Below, piece by piece: positions 16,781-25,464 of a stretch of DNA of 27,349 nt. The position numbers and the translations under genes are program-made. This DNA comes from Chara braunii. Lineage: Eukaryota; Streptophyta; Charophyceae; Charales; Characeae. Numbering within the stretch: position 1 is the first letter of the stretch; every line of letters begins with the position of its first letter. The notes beneath the pieces are model-generated. The model ran no database searches. It saw nothing but the letters and a program-made list of their open reading frames with translations, and was not told the DNA's origin. The DNA lies in NCBI GenBank assembly GCA_003427395.1, contig BFEA01000645.1:267022-294370 (forward strand), in the 5' to 3' direction.

Positions 16781-18285
16781 GGATTCTAGTTGCTGGCGAG
16801 AGTTGACTTTGCCGCCATAACCCTAACCCTAGTGGTAAGGGCTAACCACTTAGGGTTAGGGTGGAAGTTAGGGTTAAGTGGGGCAGCGTGGTAAAGGGAA
16901 GCTGCTCCCACCTGGCCGGGCTGTGTAGGGTCGACATTAGACACGGCCAGGTTGCGTGAGTGCATGTTTGTGGTGGCGAGACACAAGGTGGGACTTCGTG
17001 ATGCAATTGGAAAGAGGCGACAGTGAAGGGCACCTACAACTGGAATCTGGACTTCAAGGAAGACGAGGAGTGACTTTAGGGTTCCCCTCAAGTGAGGCGA
17101 GCTTGAGGGTGGCAGCCATATCTGCACCTACGGACAGCAAGTTGCTAAATTGATCTTCAACAATCGACGGGGGATCCGACTTTGTATTTTGGGGTAGATG
17201 TTGACCCTCCTAGATGATAGGACACTAGCGTAGAGGATGCTAATTGGGTCAGGAGGACTATGTGAGAGGGGGGTGAGTTTCTTTCATCTCACGAGCCCGG
17301 CCACTCAGGTAAGTGTCGTGCCGCCAGGGTGCCCATCTGAGTGTGCATGGAATGGACTGCCTGTTGGGGTATTCTGGGTTTTTCTTCCATCCTCCATAGT
17401 CTTGATCGTGTGTGAGGTGTGCGGACTACTTACTCACCTGATGAGTGAATGGATGGAGTATCTTGTGTGCCATGTCATATCTTTCTACAGTGTTTTGTCT
17501 ATTTCATTCTGAACGGTTGTAGTCTGTAGGTTCTTTCTGGGTCTAAATTTCGTTTTTCAATTTGGTAGGGACAGAGAGTAGGTCTTTGTGGAACTAATGT
17601 TGGTTGGGACCCGGTTCTAACTCCATTGGGACCATTTGGGACTCAGTGGGTCCGGACCCAAACAAGAAGGTCCCCTCAGGCCCAAATCTGTTGACGTCAG
17701 TTATCTTGCCCTATCTGATTGGGACTCGGAGTTCATGCTTTCGGGCCAGGACACTCGCTGCTGAGGGGATCTCAGCTGAGGTGTTTTTAACGGACTTACC
17801 GCACAATCCGCCGCCCGACTCGCACCTTGGACACCACTCAATTCTCTCTTGCATTACGTGCTACACTTTGAATCTGATTTGTTGTGTCTTCACGGAGCTG
17901 AGTTCGGCTAGGCTTGAGAGGACCTCATACATGGTCGGACCACACTGTGTGGCTGAATCAGATCTCTCTGATCTATATTTTTTTTTATTGTTTTGACTAC
18001 TCTCCAGTCCAAATGAATTATCGTTCCGGCTAGGAATTCTACCCTCTCTTCTAACTGCTTTCAAGACTGTTTCTTTCATCGGGTTCGTTAAATGCCTGCG
18101 TCTACACGATCACAAACAAGAGAGAGAGAGAAGAGAGAAGCTTCTGAGTGTTGCTCTTGAAGGAGTGAGGAGAGGGAAGAGGAGTGTTCGTCCCAGAAGT
18201 GTGAGGAAGTACGGACCTCTCTGGAGAGAATTATAATACACCCTCATCCTCCATCATGGCATCTACAGCAGAATGAAAGTTGTAA
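16781..18285 (+). other. Element A untranslated leader
   Basis: About 1.5 kb between the PBS and the first Gag-like ATG. It contains a strong hairpin with CCCTAA/TTAGGG arms (16821-16861), a consensus donor CAG|GTAAGTG (GT at 17309) and a strong acceptor-like TTTGACTACTCTCCAG (AG at 18006-18007). A GA-rich stretch lies at 18119-18180. ORFs of 91 and 130 codons (17237-17512, 17604-17996) lack motifs. Confidence 0.6.
16821..16861 (+). repeat. Leader hairpin with telomere-like arms
   Basis: CCCTAACCCTAGTGGT (16821-16836) pairs with ACCACTTAGGGTTAGGG (16845-16861). The stem is 16 bp with one bulged T, and the loop is 8 nt. It lies 40 bp after the PBS, where retroelements often place packaging or dimerisation structures. 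Confidence 0.75.
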
Positions 18286-18687
18286 ATGGACGCTGCCCCT
18301 GAGGCAGAAAAAACGCAGTACCAATTCTTTCATGAGAAAGCATCGAAGAGGGAAGAGGAAGAGAAGGAGAAAGAGAGGGAAGATAAGGTGAAGACTCATG
18401 AAGCCGTCTTCAGTACCGTGCCCGCCTTAACTGATGCTGAGGTGGAAGAGAGAACTCCTCAGGGCTTTAATAGATGTCCGGACTATTGAAGACCATACTG
18501 ACCAACTCGCAAAGGTGTTCGACGAACTCAAGAAGTTGCGCGAGGATATGGCCCTGATGGCGCAGCAACACTGTGACCAGCTGCAACATTTTGCTAACAT
18601 GCAGCCCGCCCAAGGTGTCCTTCTGCCTGCTTACCCTGCTTCTAGTGTTGCGTGTCAGTCCGTTCTTGCCCCTCTTAACTGTGTTTT

Positions 18688-18748
18688 CTTCTTCTTCTTC
18701 TTCTTCTTCTTCTTCTTCTTCTTCTTCTTCTTCTTCTTCTTCTTCTTT
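18688..18748. repeat. CTT microsatellite inside gag
   Basis: About 20 CTT units. In the downstream Gag frame they read as a Ser run. The upstream frame differs, so the tract (or its edge) coincides with a frameshift. Confidence 0.95.
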
Positions 18749-19198
18749 GAGTGCGGCCAACAGCCTATCCGGATCTGCAGCAGACCCCGTTGTTGTTGCT
18801 GCTGCTGCAGCAGCGGCAAGTGGCAGTGCAGGGCATTCTAAAACTGTTGCAGCCCCCAATTCAGACCCGACAACCGCTGGTCCTAGCTGCAGCTTTCCTT
18901 ACACGGATAGAAAGGCGGCTCAGATTCCGTCTAAATATGACGGAAAGGATGACATTATATCCTGGATCAGCTTTATACGATCCTACTTTGATGTGCTGGG
19001 GACACTCCCGATTACTCGGTCGTCGGTCCTAGGGACCAATGTGGAACCCGCCGTAAGAGGTTTCTTAGAAATCCAAGTTGTACAAGCAGGCTATAAAAGA
19101 ATAAACATGAACAAAACGGTTGAAGGTTACGCCTGTAGCCACACTCGAAGAGCTCTTGATCAAGCAATATGCTGATCCGCACTCGTGGTTAATAAGTG

Positions 19199-19524
19199 GT
19201 GTCATTTTCGGCCAAATTTTCACCGAAATTGCCATATTTCCCTAAATTTTTACTTTTTTCTTGCTTTTGTTTTTGGTATAATATATGTATGTGGTTTAGA
19301 GTATATATGTATTCAGTTTCAACCTATTTGGACCAGTAATGAAAAAGTCGGCAAAAACACCGAATTCGGGAATTTTTTCGACGAACTCTGAAAGCTACTC
19401 CGAATAGGGTTTTATACTGCTCTTGAGTTTTTTTTTTTCATTTTTTTTGCCAGTTTGATTTTCTGATGTTTGTAAAACGCCGAATTTTGGGTCTTCCATT
19501 AACCATCTCTCCCGCATGTTGCAG
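19199..19524 (+). other. Intron-like segment in gag (GT...AG, 326 nt)
   Basis: An AT-rich, T-rich block starting GTGTCATTTT and ending CCGCATGTTGCAG interrupts the capsid-like region. Joining 19198 to 19525 restores one continuous frame from the ADPHSW side to the KARLKLDKL side. Composition changes sharply at both edges. This fits a spliceosomal intron. A small non-autonomous insertion is the alternative, but I see no terminal repeats or clear target duplication. The donor is weak. Confidence 0.5.
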
Positions 19525-20225
19525 CCAAAGCTAGACTTAAGCTTGACAAGCTCAAGCACAACAAGTGGACCGGCACCATGCATAGTCTGCAGCAATATGT
19601 TAGTAAACTCTTTGCTACTCCTTATCTGGAGATGACTGCGCAGTCTTGCTTGGATGTGATTTTAGGCACGGTTCCCTCTACTGTAACACATCGCCTGGGG
19701 CTCGGACTCATAACGTATACACATTGGCTTACCCTCATGCGAGATTTAGTCAAGCTCGAGGCACAAGACCTCCTATGTGGATCAGGTGGCAAAAAGACCA
19801 CCGGCCGCAAACGTTTTCCGAACAGCAACCATTTTGCAGCGCACGATCTACTTGAGATTGACGAGGAGACCTTCGTAGAGTACACTTTTCTTGATGACGA
19901 TCAAGAGGGCATCTTGCTCTTCGTTAGCCCATGAGTCTCATTATGTGAATGATGATGAATCTATGAATGTCTTCAAAAAGACTGCCTTCAAAAGTAATGG
20001 ACCGAGGACCACAGTGAAGAACAATTCTAACACCATTCTCCTTCCCAAGGGAGCGAAGATTCCACCCAAACCGGAAGATCCTGCCACAAAACCATGGGTA
20101 GATCTCCGGATCAGTGAAAGTGAGTAGAAACACAGGGTGAAGAAAGGGGTTTGTCTGCATTGCACCAAACCAGGACACTCAGTCCAACATTGCTTCAGAT
20201 TGCAGCAGGGAAACCAGCAAAGGGG

Positions 20226-20806
20226 GTAAAGACATCATCAGCACACTCTACAGACGGAGAGGCTGAACATGTAAGTGCAGATCCTTCCGCGGATTCTGAT
20301 CCCACTCAGCAAACCTCTCCTGAGACCCCATCTGATGTTGATTCCAAGGCGGAGGAATTGCACATCCTATACAAGGAGCCTTGGGTGGAGTCCGAAGAAA
20401 TTGACTTTCATGCTCTCTTGACGCGGTGGGCTCACATGAAGCAAGAACGCGTGCAAGGGAAAACGAAGTTGATCTTCTTCAAACTCCGCACTAACGGCCA
20501 TTACATCTGTGCGTTGGCTGATTGTGGCACAACCGCCAACTACTTCTCACCACACGGCATTCGTAAGGTACGCTTGGGAATGAAGCAAGTGACCTTGCAG
20601 AATGTTTGTAGACCCAAGTGGGCAACCAAGAGGTTGTCACATCTATGCATGCAATCAAAGGTGTGTGCACTACCTTTGTCGCAGACCGCGCAATCACGCA
20701 TGAGTTGAACTTCTATGTCCTTTATCAGTGCCTCTTCGACGCGGTTATTGGCTTGGGCTAGTTGCAGGCCCAATGTGAAAGAAACGCGTGAAAGAACTCA
20801 CAATTC
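20226..20806 (+). pseudogene. Element A aspartic protease, decayed
   Basis: The retropepsin region of pol. After a linker rich in Ser/Asp/Glu (frame from about 20205), HYICALADCGTTANYFS carries the active-site position at 20520-20531, reading D-C-G-T where D-S/T-G is usual. A shift near 20605 moves to the frame with FVADRAITHELNFYVLYQC, then DAVIGLG (the ILGMDW-equivalent) directly before a TAG at 20759-20761 that stands where Trp is expected. A second stop follows at 20789-20791. Cys in place of Ser/Thr occurs in some plant Ty3 elements, so it may be a lineage trait rather than damage; I could not check. Confidence 0.75.
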
Positions 20807-21972
20807 ATGGTCAAAGATGCTATGGGAATCGAGCGTCCAGTCCTCTTGGATGAGCCACACGAGTCCCAAATAACTTTTCTCAATGCAATGAAGTTCTGCA
20901 AAAAGTGGCGCAGGCGCAAAGTTGATGAACAAATGTATATAGCCTTTGTTAGGCTTGCTCATCTGCCTTCTATTTTTTTTGTACATAATAATTCTACTTC
21001 CCATGTCGTTTCTACTTCTAATGCAAATATTTCTACCTCTACTAAATCTACTTTTAGTCCAAACGACTCTACTTCGAATTCTGTTGTTTTGGCTGCACCT
21101 ATGCAATCCGGTATGCTTGCACCTGAAAGTGATGATCCACCTCCGGAAGTCCCATCAGAAATCTGCAACCTTCTCAACTGATTTCCTGAGGTCTTGGCCG
21201 AACCGCATGGCGTTCCCGTGCGTTCGGTCCAACACAAGATCGAGTTGAGCTCACGCGAATTGGAAGAGTTGCAAAGGCAGATCGATGACATGATTGAGAA
21301 GGGATGGATCAAGCCAAGCGAATCCGAATTCGATGCACCGGTTCTGTTTGTCCCTAAGAAAGGAGGCAAACTACGGATGTGTATCGATTACCGTGGACTA
21401 GATATAATAACAAGAAAGAATGCATACCCTTCGTCTAGTATTGATGATCTGCTTGATGCTGCAGGTGGATGCAAGGTGTTCAGCAAGATCGATCTTAAGT
21501 CCGGCTACCACGAGATTGAAGTCGACCCTGCAGACCAGCATAAAACTGCATTCAAAACTAGCGATGGGTTGTACGAGTTTACCGCCATGCCTTTCGGCCT
21601 CACGAATGCATCGGCCACCTTTCAAAGTCTCATGGACAAGGTGTTCCGCAATCAGATCAATCGATTTGTTGTTGTTTATTTGGATGACATACTAATCTTC
21701 AGCAAGTCGATAGAGGAGCACATGAGACACCTCGAGGAAATGTTGCATATCCTCAAGAATGCGCAGCTCCATCTCAACTTAGAGAAATCTGAGTTCGAGA
21801 GGGACAGCGTCATCTACCTTGGACAACAGATGTCTGTTGCAGGCCTAGAGCCCGAGGCAACCAAAGTTGAGGTCATCCGCAAATGGCCTCAACCAGCAAA
21901 TGTTTGTGAGTTGCGTTTTTTTCTTGGTCTTGCGTCATACTACCGTAAGTTTGTACCCGACCGCTGTCCAGA
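20807..21972 (+). pseudogene. Element A reverse transcriptase
   Basis: The RNA- and DNA-dependent DNA polymerase of the element. One frame, broken only by a TGA at 21179-21181 just before FPEVLAEPHGVP. The RT blocks are in order: HKIELS, KGWIKPSESEFDAPVLFVPK, LRMCIDYRGLD, FSKIDLKSGYHEI, FTAMPFGLTNASATFQSLMD, then YLDD at 21677-21688 (catalytic aspartates), and the thumb with SEFERDSVIYLGQQMS. It ends in FFLGLASYYRKFVPD, a standard boundary to RNase H, where the frame runs into a stop (21974-21976) after a small deletion. A Ser/Thr/Asn-rich linker (about 20970-21150) precedes RT. This is the best preserved catalytic domain here, but not linked to an intact pol. Confidence 0.93.
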
Positions 21973-22584
21973 TTGACCAGCAAGAATGTGTCCTACACAT
22001 GGGATGGGGAATGCAAAATAGCCTTTCAAGCATTGAAGGAGGCTTTGGCGAGTCATCCGGTGCTCCTCATTGCAGATCCCAAAACTTACATACTTAGTAA
22101 CTACGGATGCAAGTTTGTATGCGATTGGTGCGGCGCTGCAGCAAGATGATGGCGACGGCTTACGTCCGCTCAAATTCTACAGCAAACGTATGCCCAATCA
22201 CAAGGTAGTTGCCTCCACTTACATGTGAGAACTCTATGCCTTGAGAGAGGCACTAGATCATTGGAAACACTACCTCTTGGGTCACCATTTCAAAGTATTC
22301 TCAGACCACGAGACTTTGAAATGGATCCCAACTACATTGACGAGCTGGCTGCATGAGATTGATGTGTATGATTTGGAACTTCGGCACAAGAAAGGTTGTT
22401 ACAATCGCGTTGCGGATGCTTTGTCTCGCCACCCTGAGTACATGACGTGTCTCGTGGGCTCCTACGATCTCCGTAAGAACTTGAAGGAGGAACTAGTTGA
22501 GCATACTGCCAAGGACTCGGAACTCAGTCCCATCCTTGAGCAAATCCAAGCTGAACCTAGCAGTCAGCCTCATTTCCATGAGTG
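21973..22584 (+). pseudogene. Element A RNase H, 5' part of split pol
   Basis: RNase H removes the RNA template during DNA synthesis. LTSKNVSYTWDGECKIAFQA starts in a shifted frame, and another shift near 22083 leads to TYLVTTDASLYAIGAALQ (first catalytic Asp at 22106). A TGA at 22226-22228 precedes ELYALREALDHWKHYLLG (catalytic Glu). Then come FKVFSDHETLKW and RVADALSR with the remaining Asp residues, so all four acidic positions are visible. After the TDxxLS-like region the linker continues to HFHEC, where the nested solo LTR interrupts at 22585. Confidence 0.9.
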
Positions 22585-23976
22585 TGATGACCCGTCCGAA
22601 CCAGGACGACAATATACAGCTGATTTCTGAATTTTGCCCATAGACTGAATGACTGACTGAGTTTCCCGCTTTCTGCTAAGTCTGGTATGCATGCTTGCTG
22701 GACTGCATGTCTGTCTGAGTGTTGGATGTCGTGAGTGTGTGTGACCGTACCCGTCTAAGTGCTGAATGGCGTGTGTGTGTGAATGGTCGTGACTGTCTGA
22801 CTGCTGGCGTGAGTATGTGTGACCGTGCCTGTCTGTGTGCCGGCTGCCTGAATGTGGCCCGTAAGGGCACCTGTTTGTTTGAGGGCCCTCAGGGCCGATA
22901 CTTACCTGTGGCCTTGGCATCGAGGGATTGCAGCGGGAAAACACTCAAGTAGCGGGAGGCCGGTACCGCACGACGAAGGGGTGGATGTGCGGGTACCGGA
23001 GGCCGAGCAGAAGAAGACAAAAGTTGCATTTTTAGAGGCCCAGTAGTTGTAGGCTAGGTCTAGGCGGGTACCAGTCTAACCAATCGGAGTCTAGGGCCTG
23101 TACGGGCAATATCAGAGTCTGCAATGATGTTTCCCTCCGAAACGGAGGAGGTACCGGTTGCTGGGGAGGCCGAGCGGCCTGGAAGTCACCGCCCAGGAGG
23201 CAAAGCAGGCCGCTATATCTTCGGACCGGGTGAAGAGCCCGGCCTCATTCTCAGTGTGCAAGTTTGGCGACACGCTGGTGGAGCGCTAGGTGGAGCAGCG
23301 CTGGGTTGGAGTAGCGTTGCTGGGGGAGGAAGAAGAAGGACAGGAGGAAGAAGGAGGAAGGAGGACGAAGGAGGAAGGGGGAGGAGCGCCAGGGGTACTT
23401 ACCTGGCTATGGTGGCAGCCATCTTCATCACCTTGGTAGGCGCTGCAGCAAGAAGACCCCCGGTGGGGGAGAGCGGCTCCAAGAAGCTTCGGGGCAGAGT
23501 TGGACATGGCGGCCTGAGTAGTGGCAGCCATAGCTGCTTTGAGTTGTCCTCTGCACAGCAGAGCCTGGGAAGCCATAGCTGCTTTGCGTTGTCCGTTGCA
23601 GGCCGTAGTAGTCCACCATAGCCTCGGGCTTCAAGGTGGAAGGAAGGTAGAGGCGGCCATGGCTATGGTGGACCTCAAGTGTTACCTGCAGTAGAAGTGG
23701 GACTTGGGCATTGATTTTGGTTCTGCCTTTCGACATTGTATTATTATTTCTTGTTTGAATAAGAGAGGGGGAGATAACGAGGAGGAGGTTGTTGGGCGAA
23801 GGAGAAGTGCCTTGTCATTTGCTTTTGCTGGTGTACATCATCTTCTTCTTCTTTCTTACTTCTTCTTCTTCTTCTTACCTTCTCTCTCCTCTCAAGTTCA
23901 TTCATTTCCTTTTGCAGTTGGACGGCATTGTGCTTTTGATGGATGTGTATCTCGCAATTGGCCATGGTCATAACAC
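22585..23976 (+). mobile_element. Nested solo LTR, sister subfamily of Element A
   Basis: Starts TGATGACCCGTCC and ends GGTCATAACAC. It aligns along most of its length with the Element A LTRs (shared TATTTTTAGAGGCCCAG-like, TATAC-free U3 blocks, CGCTATATC box at 23211, CATAGCTGCTTTG duplication, TTGTTTGAATAAGAG, CTT tract, final TGGACGGCATTGT), but with many substitutions and its own GTGAGTGTGTGTGACCGT repeats at about 22725-22840. So it is a related but distinct subfamily. No PBS, gag or pol accompanies it: this is a solo LTR left by LTR-LTR recombination after insertion into Element A. Confidence 0.92.
22720..22845. repeat. Imperfect tandem repeats in the solo LTR
   Basis: Three to four diverged copies of a 40-50 bp unit built on CTGTCTGAGTG...GAGTGTGTGTGACCGT. 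The Element A LTRs have only one matching segment. Confidence 0.6.
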
Positions 23977-25143
23977 GAGTGTAAAGGTTTGCCCTTCCGA
24001 CTTTACGGGAAGTACGACCAACTATGTGTACCGAATCATGAGCCTATCCGTACTCACTTCTTGGACTTGGCTCATGGCCGGAGTGGACACTTCGGTTTTG
24101 AGAAGACATACGGAAGCCTGTTGCAAAAGTTTGTATGGCCTGGGATGAAAGGAATGACACGAAAGTTTGTGGTTGAGTGTGAAGTCTGTCAATGCATCAA
24201 ACCATCTCGATAGAAGCCCTATGGGTTGCTGCATCCTCTTCCTTTTCCTAATGGCCCGGGTGAGTCTCTGTTCATCGACTTCATGGACATGGGAAAGAAA
24301 AGTAGGAATGGATATTCACAAGTAATGGTGATCGTTGACCGCTTTTCAAAATTTTTGAATCTGACCCCATTACCACCTCACGCCCCAACTTACCTTGTGA
24401 TCGAAGAGTTTCACAAAAAGTACATTCTGCAGTGTGGCCCCCCGAAAACTCTTGTGAGTGACCGGGACACTAGGTTCATAAGTGCAGATTGGAAGGACTT
24501 CACCGCCCAGATCTATGACATCAAACTAAAGATGACTTATGGCCGACATCCCCAAGCCAATGGACTGGTCGAGGAGATCAACCAGACTGTGATCCAACTT
24601 CTCCGAGCTCTAATTGTGCCTGATCAGAACTCTTGGGATGAGGAATTGTCGATTGTGCAGGGGTTGTACAACAACTCCATACACTCCTCCACCGGGATGA
24701 CACCTAACCGGTTGCACCTCGGATGGCAAATTCGCAATACCCTCTCCTATTTGTTTTCTTACCAGCCACCTGGCCTAACATCTGGCCAGCCAGGCTACAG
24801 TGTTAAGTTTGATCGCTTGCTCAAAGTTGATGTCGCAGCTATGGAAAGGTGGCGCAGTGCCATGATTAAACATGCTAACAAAAAACGCCAGCATGTACCT
24901 TTCACGGTGGGAAGTTATGTCTGGGTCAAAAAGTCTGAGTTTTCTGAAGAAGAAGGTGTGTCACGAAAGCTTCTTCCTCAGTATTACGGTCCACGTAAGG
25001 TGTTGAACCAAGTAGGAGATGATTCCTTTGGTCCTTATTACACGATCAACGTGCCTCCTCACCTACGTACGTACCCAGTCTTTCATGCATCAAAGTTGTT
25101 TCCGTATGAATCACCCGAAACTTTTAGTACCGAGAGTCAATGA
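23977..25143 (+). pseudogene. Element A integrase
   Basis: Inserts the cDNA copy into the genome. Its frame resumes directly after the solo LTR. An HHCC zinc-binding domain is seen (LDLAHGRSGHFGFEKTY, then CEVCQ), ending in a TAG at 24211-24213. The same frame then runs unbroken for about 305 codons. The DDE core shows FIDFMDMG (first Asp), LVSDRDTRF (second Asp) and NGLVEEINQT (Glu, about 35 residues on). The C-terminal GPY/F module is LLPQYYGPRKVLNQVG, followed by YPVFHASKLFPY. The frame stops at 25141-25143 and the chromodomain follows in another frame. Catalytic residues remain, but the stop and the upstream insertion separate it from RT. Confidence 0.92.
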
Positions 25144-25340
25144 TCCCTCGTGCCATCAAAGGCGGTCACGAGATTGATAGAATTGTCGAGCACAGTGGAA
25201 AGGGGAGAAACAGGCAGTTCAAAGTTCATTTTCTGTACCACCCATTGAACGACTTTTACTAGATCGCTAAGAAAGATTTGTTGCAGAGTGCCTCGCGAGT
25301 CGTCAATGCATATCAACGACTGATTAGCTCCAAACAGCAA
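25143..25340 (+). pseudogene. Element A chromodomain
   Basis: In the next frame after the integrase: GHEIDRIVEHSGKGRNRQFK, then VHFLYHPLNDFY, a TAG at 25260-25262 and IAKKDLLQSASRVVNAYQRL. This is the chromodomain pattern (E-I-xx-I, Q-F/Y-x-V-x-F/W, W-x-x-x-x-D-L, hydrophobic C-terminal helix), with the stop exactly where the conserved Trp should be. Chromodomains on integrase bind modified histone tails and steer insertion. This defines the chromovirus lineage and explains why such elements often sit in repeat-rich chromatin. It is non-functional here. Confidence 0.85.
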
Positions 25341-25443
25341 CCTATATTCACTGCTACCCTCACTCCTACGGAACATACTGGATCTCTTTTTGTTATTTAC
25401 ACTTATGATACATTATGCAGGGACTCTGATTGAGTTACTCGCT

Positions 25444-25464
25444 CGAAGGGACCTCGCTCTTGAG
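25444..25464 (+). promoter_or_regulatory. Weak polypurine-tract candidate before the 3' LTR
   Basis: GAAGGGA (25445-25451) is the only purine run near the LTR, 14 bp upstream of it rather than adjacent. A typical plus-strand primer site abuts the LTR, so this is either decayed or not the true PPT. Confidence 0.3.

Larger units (their letters stand above)
18286..20225 (+). pseudogene. Element A gag, decayed and split by an intron-like segment
   Basis: Gag builds the particle and binds the RNA. Pieces are read in different frames. An acidic/basic head from the ATG at 18286 shifts near 18460 to LAKVFDELKKLREDMALM. A (CTT)n tract (18688-18748) gives a Ser run and another shift. Then comes the capsid-like part with AAQIPSKYDGKDDIISWISF, a shift near 19120, and LEELLIKQYADPHSW up to 19198. 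After the segment 19199-19524 it resumes with KARLKLDKLKHNKW and the LQQYVSKLFATPYLEMTAQ stretch. Another shift near 19920 leads to a frame with a stop at 20125-20127. It ends in an intact CCHC knuckle CLHCTKPGHSVQHC (20152-20193). Length and order fit a Ty3 Gag with capsid and nucleocapsid. No full Gag can be made. Confidence 0.85.
22580..23981. repeat. 5 bp target-site duplication GAGTG around the nested LTR
   Basis: GAGTG occurs at 22580-22584 and 23977-23981. Removing one copy plus the LTR rejoins the pol frame as CAT GAG TGT AAA GGT, with no break, so the insertion point is proven by the sequence itself. Confidence 0.9.

Noticed and set aside
23395-23450. U1 snRNA pseudogene
   Set aside because: Matches U1 for only about the first 12 nt; there is no further alignment, A-tail or target duplication.
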